A stretch of DNA of 64,000 nucleotides from Nectonema munidae (lineage: Eukaryota; Nematomorpha; Nectonematoida; Nectonematidae): assembly GCA_030549495.1 (NCBI GenBank), contig JAUIRK010000077.1, forward strand, positions 405,001-469,000, given 5' to 3'. The notes under the pieces were generated by a model. It was not told the origin of the DNA. It ran no database searches and saw only the letters and a program-made list of their open reading frames with translations. Positions within the stretch are counted from its first letter, which is position 1; each line of letters starts with the position of its first letter. The position numbers and the translations under genes were made by a program. Shown in pieces: positions 47,641-58,664 of the stretch.

Positions 47641-48103
47641 AATAATTACAGCTTTACCTGCTTATAATATTGTGCAAATAATTTTAGTAGAAATGATGTT
47701 TTATTACATCTAAAATTATAGCGCATCAACTATTTATGAATTTTGATACAGGCTTACAAACTACATGCATTTATCTATCTATCTAAAAAGGCATATAACG
47801 AAGCAATTACAAATTTCTATTTGGTTTATCTTATATCCTAGATATGACAAAAAGAAGATATACAGCATATATAATAAATATAAAATGGTACAATTTTTGC
47901 ACAATAGCCCATTTATACAAGTAAATTGGGGAAAGATTAATCCTAAGAGATTATCTAATAATATCTCCTAAGAGATAATATATTAACCTCACTGATTATG
48001 AAAATAAAATTCGTTTTTACTAATTGGCTCTAATTTTCAAATTTTTAGTTAATGACACCTATTTTTTCAAATTAAAATTTTTTTTTATTCATTATAAAAA
48101 AAA

Positions 48104-49742
48104 TTATTTAAAAAAATACTTCGACTTTCTTTTTTTTCTGTGAAATTCTTTTGATTCTTCGCGTTCTAAGCCCCAACAATAATTCGCCATCATGTTTTCG
48201 TCCCACCTACCTTGATATCTTTCTTCCATTGTCTTTATTTCTTGATGAAATCTTTCTCCTTGCTCTTCGCCCATTTGCCCAAGATTTTCAGGGAATTTAT
48301 CCAAGTGGCTATGTAAGTAGTTCATTTTTACACTTATATTTGCGCCAAGCATTTTGAAATTTACCAGCATTTTTTCTACAAGCTCTGGATAATTTTCAGC
48401 TTTATTGTTTCCAAGGAAGTTGTTGATGACTTCAACATAGCTTTGCCAATATTTGATTCAATTTCGCTCATTGATCACACAAATTCATGATCTTTTACTA
48501 GCTTTCTGATTTGGGGACCGTCAAAGCCTCCGGCCATCAACTTTTCTAAGCTAACACGTAGGTTTGAGATAATTATGTGCTTAAAGCAACGTCCTTGTTT
48601 GTCCAATGATCTTACAAACTGCTTCATCAAACCCAATTTAATATGGAGAGAAGGCAAAATAATCTTTTTCCTTTCAACAAGCATCTCCTTTATAATGTTT
48701 TTGCTTTCCACAATTGAATTTTCGCTCAGAGGCCATTCTTTTTGTGTCCAGTGCTTGTTCTTATCTCTACTATCCCAAAGACAGTAAAAACAGGGAAACT
48801 TTGTGTATCCAGATTGTTGTCCCAACAAAAAGTTAATAATTTTGAAGTCAACACATAGTGACCACTTATGATGTTCGTAATTAATACAATTTAACAAAAA
48901 CTGTAAATTTTCATAATCTTTTTCAATGTTGTTGAATAGCGAATTGGAATCGAAGGAAATTTATTCAAGTTGTGTAATAAAACGCATTTCAAACTTTTGA
49001 GAGAGCCATCAATAAACAATCTCCATTCATCAGGTTTGTATGTGATGTTGAGTGCAAATAAAAGGAAGACCTTTGACATCATTACAATAAACTAACATTT
49101 CATTCTTTGTAAAAAATTTCAACAGTGAATGCTCTCTTCTTTTGTAGAAAGTTATTTTAGTGTTTTTTTAAACACTTTTTTCTTTTAAACGAGAAGCCAA
49201 CACTTCCGACTTTTCTTTACTCAGATCAAGATCTCTAATGAGGTCGCTGAGCTCTTCTTGATTAAACTTATTGTAACTGTTGCTTTCACTTTCGAAATGA
49301 TCTTCTCTTGCACTTGCTTCGCTTGAAATTTCACCTTCTATTTCTTCTTCATCTTGTAAATTAAAATTTTCAGGAACTTTTGGAACTGGAATTCCAATAC
49401 CATGTGGAATGGATTGTCTGGCAGACTCCAAGTCAAGATAAACAAATTTTCTTTTTTAAACTTATTTAATCCTCTGATGTCGATCCAGCAAAAATAGCAA
49501 TCATTATGATGATTTTTTGGCTCCCTCCATATTATTGGAATACCAAAATTCAACACAAGGCTTGCATGTTTTGTGCGGTGCCCAACACTCATCTTGATCA
49601 CCAAGTCTAACTTCAAAATATGCAAAATAAACTCTTTTAACAAAAGTGATGTATTTTTCCTTTGACTAGGTAACGTATAACGCCCACAAATATAACAAAA
49701 AATATCAGAAGAATTTTTACAAAATTTTCTAGAAAACTTCAT
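48104..49742 (-). pseudogene. Orphan multicopy family B (ERFHQ type), degraded
   Basis: From ATG 49742 the minus strand gives SSDIFCYICGRYTLPSQRKN, then PIIWREPKNHHNDCYFCWID, QSIPHGIGIPVPKVPENFN, an acidic linker with FNQEELSDLIRDLDLSKEKS, WRLFIDGSLKSLKCVLLHN, YTKFPCFYCLWDSRDKNKHW, ILPSLHIKLGLMKQFVRSLD, FLHSHLDKFPENLG-like HSHLDKFPENLGQMGEEQGE and RFHQEIKTMEERYQGRW. Three CxxC pairs (CYIC, CYFC, CFYC) could bind zinc. From memory, the same block order occurs in many uncharacterised arthropod and cnidarian proteins in high copy number. Function unknown; transposon origin is likely. About five frame breaks. Confidence 0.7.
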
Positions 49743-49970
49743 TAAATTTTAATATTCTGAATTAAAAAATCCGTAAAATTGTCTAAATTTTAACATAAAA
49801 ATAAATATGATTATTTAAAGCTTACTTTTAAGAAATAAAATGATTTGAGAACGACTTACAAGCAATTTTGATATTAGAAGTTCTACTATTAAAAAAATTT
49901 AGTGCAGTTTTCCAAAAAAGACAATTGCTGTTGAATTAGAGCGAATTAAAAAAAGGGAGATTGTAATTAC

Positions 49971-50213
49971 ATTAGAAGTGTATGCTTGCTTTAAGAGTTC
50001 GTGATTGAGCACTCCAGAAAACACACTTGCATAAAACGTTTCTTTTTTCTTTGGCTTGGTCGATTCTTCAGCGGCATCTTTGTTACGGAAAACTTCTTGA
50101 CTTTGAAGAGTTTCATCTTTATCGACTTGTGGTTCACTGCCGATTCCATTACAAACTGCCACAAGTTCAATGCAAAACATTTCAAATTTGTTCACTGACA
50201 TAAGCTCCAGCAT
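49971..50213 (-). CDS. Internal exon of an unknown host gene
   Basis: 243 bp, exactly 81 codons, phase 0 at both ends. The acceptor is CTTCTTTTTAG (AG at 50215-50214) and the donor is TCTAAT|GTAATTAC (G at 49970). It reads MLELMSVNKFEMFCIELVAV, CNGIGSEPQVDKDETLQSQE, VFRNKDAAEESTKPKKKETF and YASVFSGVLNHELLKQAYTS N. The mix of a helical start, a charged middle and a helical end is gene-like, and its GC is above the surroundings. No family recognised. Joined by phase to the exon at 45210-45332. The opening ATG could be an internal methionine. Confidence 0.5.
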
Positions 50214-50457
50214 CTAAAAAGAAGGATCAGATACCTTTATATTCTCTTTTCTGATCTATTATTATCGCTTTCAAGCCTATCAATTCGATTTACGAACTAT
50301 TTTTGTGAACAAGTGTTGACTCAAATATGAAGACTAGAATATGCATAGAATATATCATTTTAAGCAGATTTGTATATTAAAAATTCAGAATGACAGGTAG
50401 GTTAATTTTTGATTTATTCACTGTTGATCTACGATAAAACAAGTACATAATAATTTT

Positions 50458-50760
50458 TTATTGTTTATATGTTACAAAACATTTTACACACAAACGAACA
50501 ACACATTTAGAACAATGTGTTCTTCCAATAGATGTAAAATTTTTTAGAGCGCATCTTTTTTCCCGATCTTTACCATGTTCAACATAATGGTCGACACCAT
50601 CATATCGTAAACGTTTTTCTTTCACTGGGGTAATTTCTCTTCCAGGCCCTTTTGGAAAAATACTAAATTTTGACAATTAAGAAAGGGCGATTTCTCTTCG
50701 AAACTCTAAGTGAATCAATCCATCTCCTTTTGACTTCGATATCTGCTAAGCATTGTGTAT
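50458..50760 (-). pseudogene. piggyBac C-terminal fragment (copy 3)
   Basis: Minus-strand sequence gives DIEVKRRWIDSLRVSKRNRP, then REITPVKEKRLRYDGVDHYV (from 50676), GKDREKRCALKNFTSIGRTH and CSKCVVRLCVKCF. The LRYDGVDH...CxxC..C pattern is the zinc-binding tail of PGBD-type piggyBac proteins. It differs from the tail of copies 1 and 2, so it is another family. The catalytic core is absent. Confidence 0.7.
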
Positions 50761-51696
50761 ACTACAAACTAGTAGCCATGTAAAGCGACTCCACTACTAC
50801 TTCTTACTTCTAATACTGATTCTATATGTATTGCTATTTTGGACCATCAAGATTGACATAGAGAATTTTTGTATTTTATAATTTATATTAAATTACTCAC
50901 GAACAAATAATTATAAGAATGAAGATAAATAGATTTAGCATGTCGGCGTTTTCATGTAAATTAAAACGAAGCACGCATATAGATCAGTAGCGAGCATGTG
51001 ATGACAATGTTTGTTTCGTGACATCGATTTTATCGTTTGTTAGTAAAAAAGTATGATGGAATGTGTAGGCTCGAATGTATTGAAGACGTTTTTCAATTTT
51101 TTGACTTTGGACCCCAAAAATATTTCATAGATTCCCAGTTAAGAAAAAACTTTATGTTACTTTATGTGTATATTTGTACTTCAAAAAGCTTGGAATATTC
51201 GTAAATTCCTGTGCACTCTGAAAATTATCTGTCGTCGCTCAGTCAAATTCGTGGCTATGCCTCTAAATAATGCTAAAAGTATATTTCGTTATTAAGAGTA
51301 AAATATATACTCTTAATTTAAATTAATAGTAAAATTATACTCTTTGGATTCCACCTTCTCAATTGATGTATGCATCATACATATCAAATTTAAATGTTGA
51401 AATCTAAGTTTCTAGAGTTTAACGATTATTAATACAATTTCAATAAATTTTTATTTTGTATTAAAGCGAAAAGAATTTCAAAAAAATTAATGTTTGAAAA
51501 TCTTGAGAGACGGAGTAGGAAGAATGACCCAACTCACTCTCACAAGGAAATTTTATTCCTTTGCTTTAATAATGTGTCAGGAGCTTGACTTTCTTGGTTT
51601 GCTTCCATTTTCTTTTAATACAAATTTAAATTTTGCGTGATTCATTTTGTATTCTTGTTTTATGCTTTATTACAACATTATAGAGTAAAATTTCAT
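50761..51696. other. Unassigned AT-rich spacer
   Basis: No gene or repeat end recognised. About 51290-51350 has several TATACTC words. It may be the upstream intron of the gene with the exon at 49971-50213. Confidence 0.3.
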
Positions 51697-51834
51697 TTAA
51701 CCCATTAAGTACCAAAGAAATCAGACGACATTTAAAAAACGCAGACGATTTATATTCAAAGTCATTGAAAAAAAACAGACGAAGATGAAATTACTTATGT
51801 TCCAAAATGGGAACATTGGGACTTAATGGGTTAA
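51697..51834 (+). mobile_element. TTAA MITE, copy M2
   Basis: TTAA (51697-51700) CCCATTAAGTACCAAAG ... GGGACTTAATGGG TTAA (51831-51834). Perfect TTAA duplication and inverted CCCATTAAG/CTTAATGGG termini are the piggyBac-type signature. 138 bp including the TTAA sites. Confidence 0.9.
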
Positions 51835-51951
51835 CAGAGCATTTTGAAATAAATATATATCAAATTTTTAATTTAAATGTAGATTTTTCATTTGTGAATC
51901 AAAGAAGTTAATTCAATTTAAAGTTTTATTTTTATTAATAATTTACCACAT

Positions 51952-52065
51952 TTAACCCATTTAAGACCAAGCAAATCAGACGACTTTAGTAATTCCTATT
52001 TAATTCCATTTAAAGTAGGAATTCGTCTGCGTTCCCTTTGGGAACACTTGTCGTAAATGGGTTAA
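51952..52065 (+). mobile_element. TTAA MITE, copy M3 (short variant)
   Basis: TTAA (51952-51955) CCCATTTAAGACCAAGC ... TGTCGTAAATGGG TTAA (52062-52065). It shares AAATCAGACGAC and the CGTCTGCGTTC core with the other copies, but the middle differs. It lies only 117 bp from M2, in the same orientation. Confidence 0.85.
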
Positions 52066-52369
52066 ATTACATTTTTGGAATAAGCAATGTTTTATTCGTT
52101 TTCATAGACTAATCAATATATTCTAAAAAAAGAACACAGAGAAGAAAAAAGAAAGTTCAATATTAAATGCACAGATAAAACTTTATAACTAAAACATATG
52201 GCAACATACTTTGTCTCAATATATAAAGAAAAACTTTTGCGCACAAAGAATATAATATCTTGAATAATTATTACGCAAACAAGAAGATCATGCTAAAATA
52301 GATAACAAAAAGAAGAATTAAAAAAGAATTTCTATAGAAACAAAAGACTTTTAATAGAACTGTTGTTAA
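52066..52369. other. AT-rich spacer
   Basis: No gene, terminal repeat or splice signal I can support. Confidence 0.3.
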
Positions 52370-53010
52370 AACTGATACTTGTTTAAGAGTTAGCTATTCA
52401 ATAGCCGAAAAAAATGCAGAATAAGGTAAACCTCTTGTGGATGGAGAGTTAATAAAGGTAATTGCTTTCAAAGAATATTTTCGTGAAAAAATAATTAAAA
52501 GAAACAAGTTCGTAACCATTGCAAGAAGAATTGATGATATATCTAAAAATGTTGAAGTTTCATTGCTATCTCATTTATCTAGATGTATCTACTGCCGTTT
52601 GGCTCTGGATGAAAGTCTTGATCAAAGTGATGGGGCACAATCAGTTATATTTATGAGAGAAAGTGATGAAAATTTTGCAGAAGAGATGTTAGATTTATGC
52701 CATTTGAAAGGAAAAACAAATGAAAGAGATTTAATGGATCAAGTAAATGCATGCCTAAATAAGTTTAATGTTGATAGAAAAAATCTATTCACTTACAACA
52801 GATGGAGCTCCTGAAATGAAGAGTAAGAATAATGGATTTGTTTGTTTTTTAAAAAATGCGTTGATCATGATATACTTAACTATCATTGTTTAATAACTCA
52901 ACAACAAGTATGCACTCAAAAGTTGAGCATGAAGGATTTGATGTCAGAGGTCATGAGGGTTGTAAATTTCATTAGACCACGAGGATTTAACAACAAACTT
53001 AGAAAAAATT
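52370..53010 (+). pseudogene. hAT transposase, N-terminal/catalytic part (GTF2IRD2/ZBED5-like), split by a Gypsy fossil
   Basis: Reads SYSIAEKN and GKPLVDGELIKVIAFKEYF (frame 52437-52814), TIARRIDDISKNVEVSLLSH, LALDESLDQSDGAQSVIFMR (catalytic region) and CHLKGKTNERDLMDQVNACL; then, after a frame change, TDGAPEMKSKNNGFVCFLKK, NYHCLITQQQVC and VMRVVNFIRPRGFNNKLRKN. This is the usual order of GTF2IRD2- and ZBED5-related hAT proteins. The protein resumes at 57.3 kb. The Gypsy element lies between, so it landed in this hAT. Confidence 0.8.
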
Positions 53011-53384
53011 GGAAGTGAGTATGAAAATCAGTGTTATTTCTCAAAAATTAGAAGGCTAAGTAGATCACCAACTTTGAAGCGATTTCAGTCTAAAATGAAA
53101 AGTTTATGCAAAGTGTAATAAGTTTTAAACTAATGTTACTGGACGACCTATGTAGTGACATAGTTTTAGGACATGATCTCTGTTGAGCTAAACTCACTCA
53201 ACATTGAACCTCTTAGACTTTTTTCAAATGTTTCTAAAAACTGTCGTCCTATAGCAACTAGACCTAGGAATTTTTCAAAAAAAGATCAAAAATTTTTAGA
53301 AAGAGAAGTAGCTAGGCTTTTAAAGGATGGCATCATAGAGCATAGTAATTCCCCTTGGAGAGCACAAGCTGTTATTGTCTAATA

Positions 53385-54907
53385 TATAATAGTTTCAAGC
53401 GAATCATATATATATGTAGGTATATATATTACCCCGAACCTTTTTTCCTTTTTACTTTTAGCATTCAAAGTCAAATAACTTTTAGAATAAAAAAGTTTTT
53501 TCCAAGCTATAAAATCTTTATCAACCTCATTTCTGGAGCGCTATCACGTGGTCTAAGTTAAATGACCTGAGAGAGTGTTCATTGACCCGTACATGAACTC
53601 TAAATTTTCTTACTTTTTCAATTCCCGCGAGATGTTTCAATAATTTTGAAAAAAATTTCAAGTGAGTTAAAGTACTTTTATAAATAAATGATTTTGTGAA
53701 AAAAAAATTCGAAAAAAATGATAACATTTTTTATAAAAAAAGTTTGAATTTTCAAAAAGTTGACATTTTTGATCCAAAAATTTTACATCAAAAGAAAATT
53801 TTTTTTTCAAATTTTTACATCATCTTATTTAAAATCGCTATTTCATTTTAAAATTTTGAAAAATATATTTTTGATAATTTTTTTGATTTTAACATTAAAA
53901 AAAATTTTTTTTCAAAATTTACAATTTTTTAACTTTGAAAGAAAACTTTATGCGAGAAATTTTTTTAAAAATATTTTAAACCATGCCTATCTTAAAGAGC
54001 ATCCTTTTACCTACATTTTTGAATTATTTTTGGTTTTTAAAAAAATCCAAAAAATTTTTTTATAAGCCCTTGAACAGTATCCACAATTTTGCTATGTTTC
54101 ACTATATTTTGGCGTGTAAAATAAAAAATTAAATTTTTTTTTCATATTTTTTGCATATTCATAAAATAAACCTATTATTTAATCATACTACGGTGAAAAA
54201 ATTGGAAAATGAATGATCTTTACTTTACGGTTCGTTCAGGAGATCTATATCATAGGGTAGCAATGATCTTTAACAGGGCTTAACTCTCAGGGGTACCAAT
54301 GATTTTAACTGGACGTAGAATCACGGTGGTACCAGTTATCTTTTTAAGGACATAGAATCACGGAGATACAAATGATCTTTTACAGGAACTAGAATCAAAG
54401 AGGTACCAATGATATTTTACAGGACCTAGATTTATGGGGATACCAATGATTTTTAACAGGACCTAAAATCACCATACCCATGACCTTTCACAGGACCTAG
54501 AATCACGCGCGTACCAATGATCTTTAATAGGACCTAGAATCACAATACCAATGATCTTACAAGACCGAGAATCACGGGGGGTACCAATGATCTTTCACAG
54601 GACCTAGAATCATGGGGGTATCAAGTATCTTTTACAGGACCTAGAATCACGGGGTACCAAGGATCTTTTTCAGGACGTAGAATCACAGTACCAATGATCT
54701 TTAACTGGACCTAGAATTTTACCAATGATCTTTAAGTGCACCTAGAATTTTACCAATGATCTTTAAGTGCACCTAGAATTTTACCAATGATCTTTAAGTG
54801 CACCTAGAATTTTACCAATGATCTTTAAGTGCACCTAGATTTTTGGGACCTAGAATCCTACGTCTCGAGCGAGGCGAGAGACAATCAGGGGACCGGCTAG
54901 TTATTAT
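53385..54907 (-). repeat. Composite repeat inserted in the Gypsy fossil (inverted copy of the 0-4 kb composite)
   Basis: AT-rich DNA (53385-53750), one inverted unit of the 329-bp repeat (about 53750-54200), then about 18 worn units of the 36-bp minisatellite on the minus strand (54224-54850). It ends with a GC-rich TCTCG..CGAGA hairpin and GGGGACCGGCTAG (near 54907). GTTATT stands on both sides (53370-53375 and about 54908-54913). That could be a short target duplication. Alternatively, TC at the left and CTAG at the right after a hairpin would fit a Helitron-like end, although a Helitron would normally sit between A and T. Not resolved. Confidence 0.7.
54224..54850 (-). repeat. 36-bp minisatellite, inverted and more degraded
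   Basis: Units read ACCAATGATCTTTAACAGGA then CCTAGAATCACGG..G on the plus strand, the reverse complement of the array at 204-2076. At about 54715-54840 a shorter 31-bp derivative (TTTACCAATGATCTTTAAGT GCACCTAGAAT) repeats four times almost perfectly, a younger local expansion. Confidence 0.9.
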
Positions 54908-57077
54908 AAAGATAATAAACGTTGAATGTGTATTGACTATTCTCAAACTATTAACAGATATTCACAGCTAGATGCTTACCCTTTGCCACGAATTCACGAC
55001 CTGGTACAGGAGATATCGAAAAATTCTGTTTTAGTATGTTAGATTTGAAATCAGCTTATCATCAAATTCCTTTATCAATTGAGGATAGAGCATATACAGC
55101 TTTTCAGGTTAGTAGAGGACTATATCAATTTACTAGAATGCCTTTTGGAATTACTAATGGTGTAGCTTGCTTCCAACGTATAACGGACTCATTTATAAAA
55201 ATTAATCATTTAAAGGGTGTTTATGCTTACTTAGATAATATAACAATAGTTGGTAAAAATCAACACGAACATGACAAGCATTATAATGATTTTATGAAAG
55301 CCGCGAAAGGTTTCAATCTTACATTTAATGAAGAAAAGGGTAAGATTTCTACCACTTCCTTTTAAGTTTTTGGGATATTTAATATTTTAAGTGAACTTTA
55401 GGGTTGACCCTGATAGATTACAGGGTTTAAGAGATTTACCACTTCTTACTGAATTGAAATCAAAGAAACGTATTGAAGGTTTGTTTTCATATTATTCTTA
55501 TTGGGTATCAGCGAAAATAAGACCATTTATACATTGTAAAACTTTCCCACTTTCTAAGGAGGCTGCAGATGCTTTTGATCTCTTAAAAAAAGATATAGAG
55601 GATTTTGTATTGGTAGCCATTGATGAGACATGTCCCTTAACAGTGGAAACAGACGCTAGCGAACACATCATTTCGGGAGTTTTAAGTCAGAAAAGAAGGC
55701 CAGTTGCTTTTTTTCTGGAAGTTTGCAGAAAAGTGAAAGAGAGCATCACATTGTGGAGAAGGAAGCTTACGCCATTGTGGAGTCAATCCGTAGATGGAGC
55801 CATTTATTATTTGGCAAACATTTCACACTGATAACTGATCAAAAGTCCGTAAAGTTTATGTTCTCCAAAGAAAAGTATTCGAAAGTAAAGAATGAGAAAA
55901 TTAATAGATGGAAGGTTGAACTGGCATGTTTCAATTTTGACATAGTATACCGTCCAGGAAGCAATAACAAAGTAGCTGATACTCTTTCACGTAACTTCTC
56001 GTTGATTGATCAGTCGCAAACATTGGATCAAATTCATAAAGGATTGTGTCATCCAGGTGTGGCTCATTTCGTACGTTCCAAGAATCTTCCCTTTTCAATT
56101 GAAGAAATAAAGAAGGTAATTTCTTACTGCAAAACATGCGCACATCTCAAGCCAAGGTATTTCACACCTTTTAAAACCCATTTAATCAAAGCAACTCAAG
56201 CATGGGAAAGATTTCCAATGGATTTTAAAGGGCCTTTGCCATCTTGTTCTGGGAAAAGATATTTACTTATCATAGTAGACGAATACTCACGCTATCCATT
56301 TGCCTTTGCAACAAAGGATATGTCTGCTGATATTAAAGCATGCTTAACTCAACTTTTTACTATCTTTGGTTATCCTGCTTTTGTTCATTCTGATAGAGGA
56401 AGCTCCTTCATGTCAAAAGAATTGCAAACTTTTTTGTTCTCCTGTGGTATATGTCAAAGTAGAACTTCAAGTTATAATCCTCAAAGGAACGGACAAGTGG
56501 AATGCTTCAACTCAACTATATGGAAGGCCATAGAGTGCTACTTAAATTCTGAGAATCTGCCAATTTCAAAATGGGAAGATGCGGTTCCTTTAGCTTTACA
56601 CAGCATACGTTCACTTCTTTCAACGGCCACAAACGAGACGCCTCATGAAAGGATGTTTAAGTTTCAACGCTATACCCTCAATGGATACTAACTCCCTAAA
56701 TGGTTGCTGTCTTCAAAACAAGCTATTCTGAAAAAAAAACGTTAAAGCGTCGAAATATGATTCTGGCATTGAAGTTGTAGACTTGATTGAAGTTAATCCG
56801 CATTACGCAAAAGTTAAGAACTGTCTTGGTAATGAGCTTACTGTTCCAACTCGCAACTTAGCTCCTTCTGGAAACGAGATTGGAGAATGCAGTGATGGAG
56901 ATGATCTTTTGTTGGAACAAACTGAAGTTCAACAACCAGTTAAAGCATTGGAAAACTTTGAAGTTTGTGAACCTGAAGATGTTCAAGTGCCTGATCAAGA
57001 AGTAGAAAACCTACCCAGACGATCACAAAGAATTCGCAAAACCCCGGATAGATTTAAATTTTAAAAGAAAGGAAAAA

Positions 57078-57300
57078 TGTAATAAGTGTTTTCACAAGTT
57101 ACAATTATCCTTGAGTATCACTGACTGTTTAGCATGCTTTCACATAATTTGTAAATACATCCTGAAGCACCACTAAATGTTTTTGTATATATATATATAG
57201 TTCACATTGTATATGTTATCTTTGTACCGTAAAGGTTGCCTTTTAACGTGTTACTGTTCTTTCAATAAAGTCTATTTCCACTACTCCTTACGCCATAACA
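57078..57300 (+). repeat. 3' LTR of the Gypsy fossil
   Basis: Begins TGTAATAAGTG just after a purine tract (AAAAGAAAGGAAAAA) and ends CGCCATAACA, giving TG...CA borders, 223 bp. It holds an AATAAA signal at about 57264 and a TATATATATATAG stretch. No partner LTR lies in the window. Confidence 0.75.
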
Positions 57301-57700
57301 CAAAGTAAAAAGGAAAACATAGACTTTTCACATTGCAGAAATTTAGATTTACAACGAACAAAATACTTATGATGTCGATGTTTGAAAGAATAACAAGTTT
57401 CAAGAAAAAGATGGAACATTTTAGCACACGATTAAAAACTTGTACACTTCCAAAGTTTATCCAAAAGAAGAAAATATTATTAATTTGGAAAAATAGATTG
57501 AAAGTTGTGAAACTCTATTAGAATATTTCGGTACAAGATTTTCTGATTTTTAAAAAATAGCAATTAAATTCAATTTATTTGATGATATATTTTCCATAAA
57601 TCAACTTGAAATTATTGATCTTCAAAGTGAAAACTTATCATAGGGAACAATTTCTTCATAACACTTACAAAGAACTCAATACTTTTAATAAATTTAAGCA
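57301..57700 (+). pseudogene. hAT transposase, C-terminal continuation right of the Gypsy fossil
   Basis: Frames give MFERITSFKKKMEHFSTRLK and LKTCTLPKFIQ (57333-57521), then ESCETLLEYFGTRFSDF, IKFNLFDDIFSINQLEIIDL and LQSENLS. This is the part of GTF2IRD2/ZBED5-like hAT proteins after the KLQGKNQ region (RFxDF, LELIDLQ). It complements the fragment at 52370-53010. A section between them appears lost, so some of the hAT was deleted as well. Confidence 0.7.
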
Positions 57701-58664
57701 AATTTGCAATTGAGTTAGGAAAACTTTGTGTATATATTGATGTAAACAATTGTTTTATTGTATGAAGAACATTAAAATTTCGAAGGAACTAGCCTGCATG
57801 GATCCCCACATCTTATAAAAATTATTACAATTCAAAATAGTAATAGAGAGACAAACATACATAAAATTTTAAGAAACAAAAAATCGCAAAAATCTCATTA
57901 CCTTTGTTATTTTTCTTTTTAAGTTTTATATTAAAAATGGTTTTTTTTTCATTTCAAAAATTTTTTAATTGGGTATGTGGGGCAAAATAACGCCCTTCAG
58001 TATCAAAAAAAGTTTCCGTCAAAAAAGAAACTTGAACATAACTGGTTGATAGAATAGTAAAAAAATCTTTCCTCGAAAAAAAGAAACATAGAAGATTAAA
58101 AATGAAAATACTTCTTCAAATATATCAACTGCAAAGAAAACTTTGGGATAAGCAAGATTTTCTTTTTTGCCTTTGACCTTCATATCACGTTGACTTGGGG
58201 AGGGGAAAACTTTCTTAAATAAAATAAAACGCAAATGTAATCTATTTTTCATACATTTTTATCTTATTGTTTGTGACATTTTTTAATTCATCGTTGGGAG
58301 AAAGACTTTTTTTAAATGATTCTCAGCAAGATTCAAAATTTATATGAAATTTATGAGTATAAAAAACAAGTATATGTGAATTTTTCGCATAACAAGTTTG
58401 TATATAATTCAGTCTAAAAGTCTAAAAAAATCTAAGTTTGACATCTTGTTTACTGATTTTCATATTGTGAAAGAGTTTATTAAAATTATGAGTTTAAAAG
58501 TTAAACACCCAATTATCAAATATTTTTTGTCCTTTTAATATCGATTTGCTTGTTGAATTTTCGGATTTATGAGTTTATGGCGCAACATGTTTGGTTGCCA
58601 GTGACTTTTATCTGTGTAGCAAGGTTTTGAGACTATCGAACTTGGATTATCAAGGTCTGACAAA
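57701..58664. other. Unassigned AT-rich spacer
   Basis: No gene recognised. 57900-58000 has A and T runs with ATGTGGGGCAAAATAACGCCC as its only GC-richer word. Confidence 0.3.

Larger units (their letters stand above)
53020..57300 (+). mobile_element. Gypsy LTR retrotransposon fossil (possibly CsRn1-like), 5' truncated, broken
   Basis: Parts in order: a protease remnant (VLGHD) near 53.1-53.2 kb, reverse transcriptase from about 53.17 to 55.4 kb (parted by a 1.5-kb insertion), RNase H about 55.4-56.0 kb, integrase about 56.0-56.7 kb with the HHCC finger (HPGVAHF, CKTCAHLKP) and DDE-region words (HSDRGSSF, NGQVE), a pol tail to 57064, and one LTR at 57078-57300. Gag and the 5' LTR are absent. 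The HSIRSLLSTATNETPHERMF stretch is the usual integrase tail of CsRn1-type Gypsy elements, from memory. Roughly four or five breaks besides the insertion; moderately old. It lies inside a hAT remnant. Confidence 0.85.

Noticed and set aside
53385-54907. Firm assignment of the insert to Helitrons
   Set aside because: TC and CTAG ends with a hairpin are suggestive, but the left neighbour base is G rather than A, the hairpin lies 17 bases from the end, and GTTATT could equally be a target duplication.
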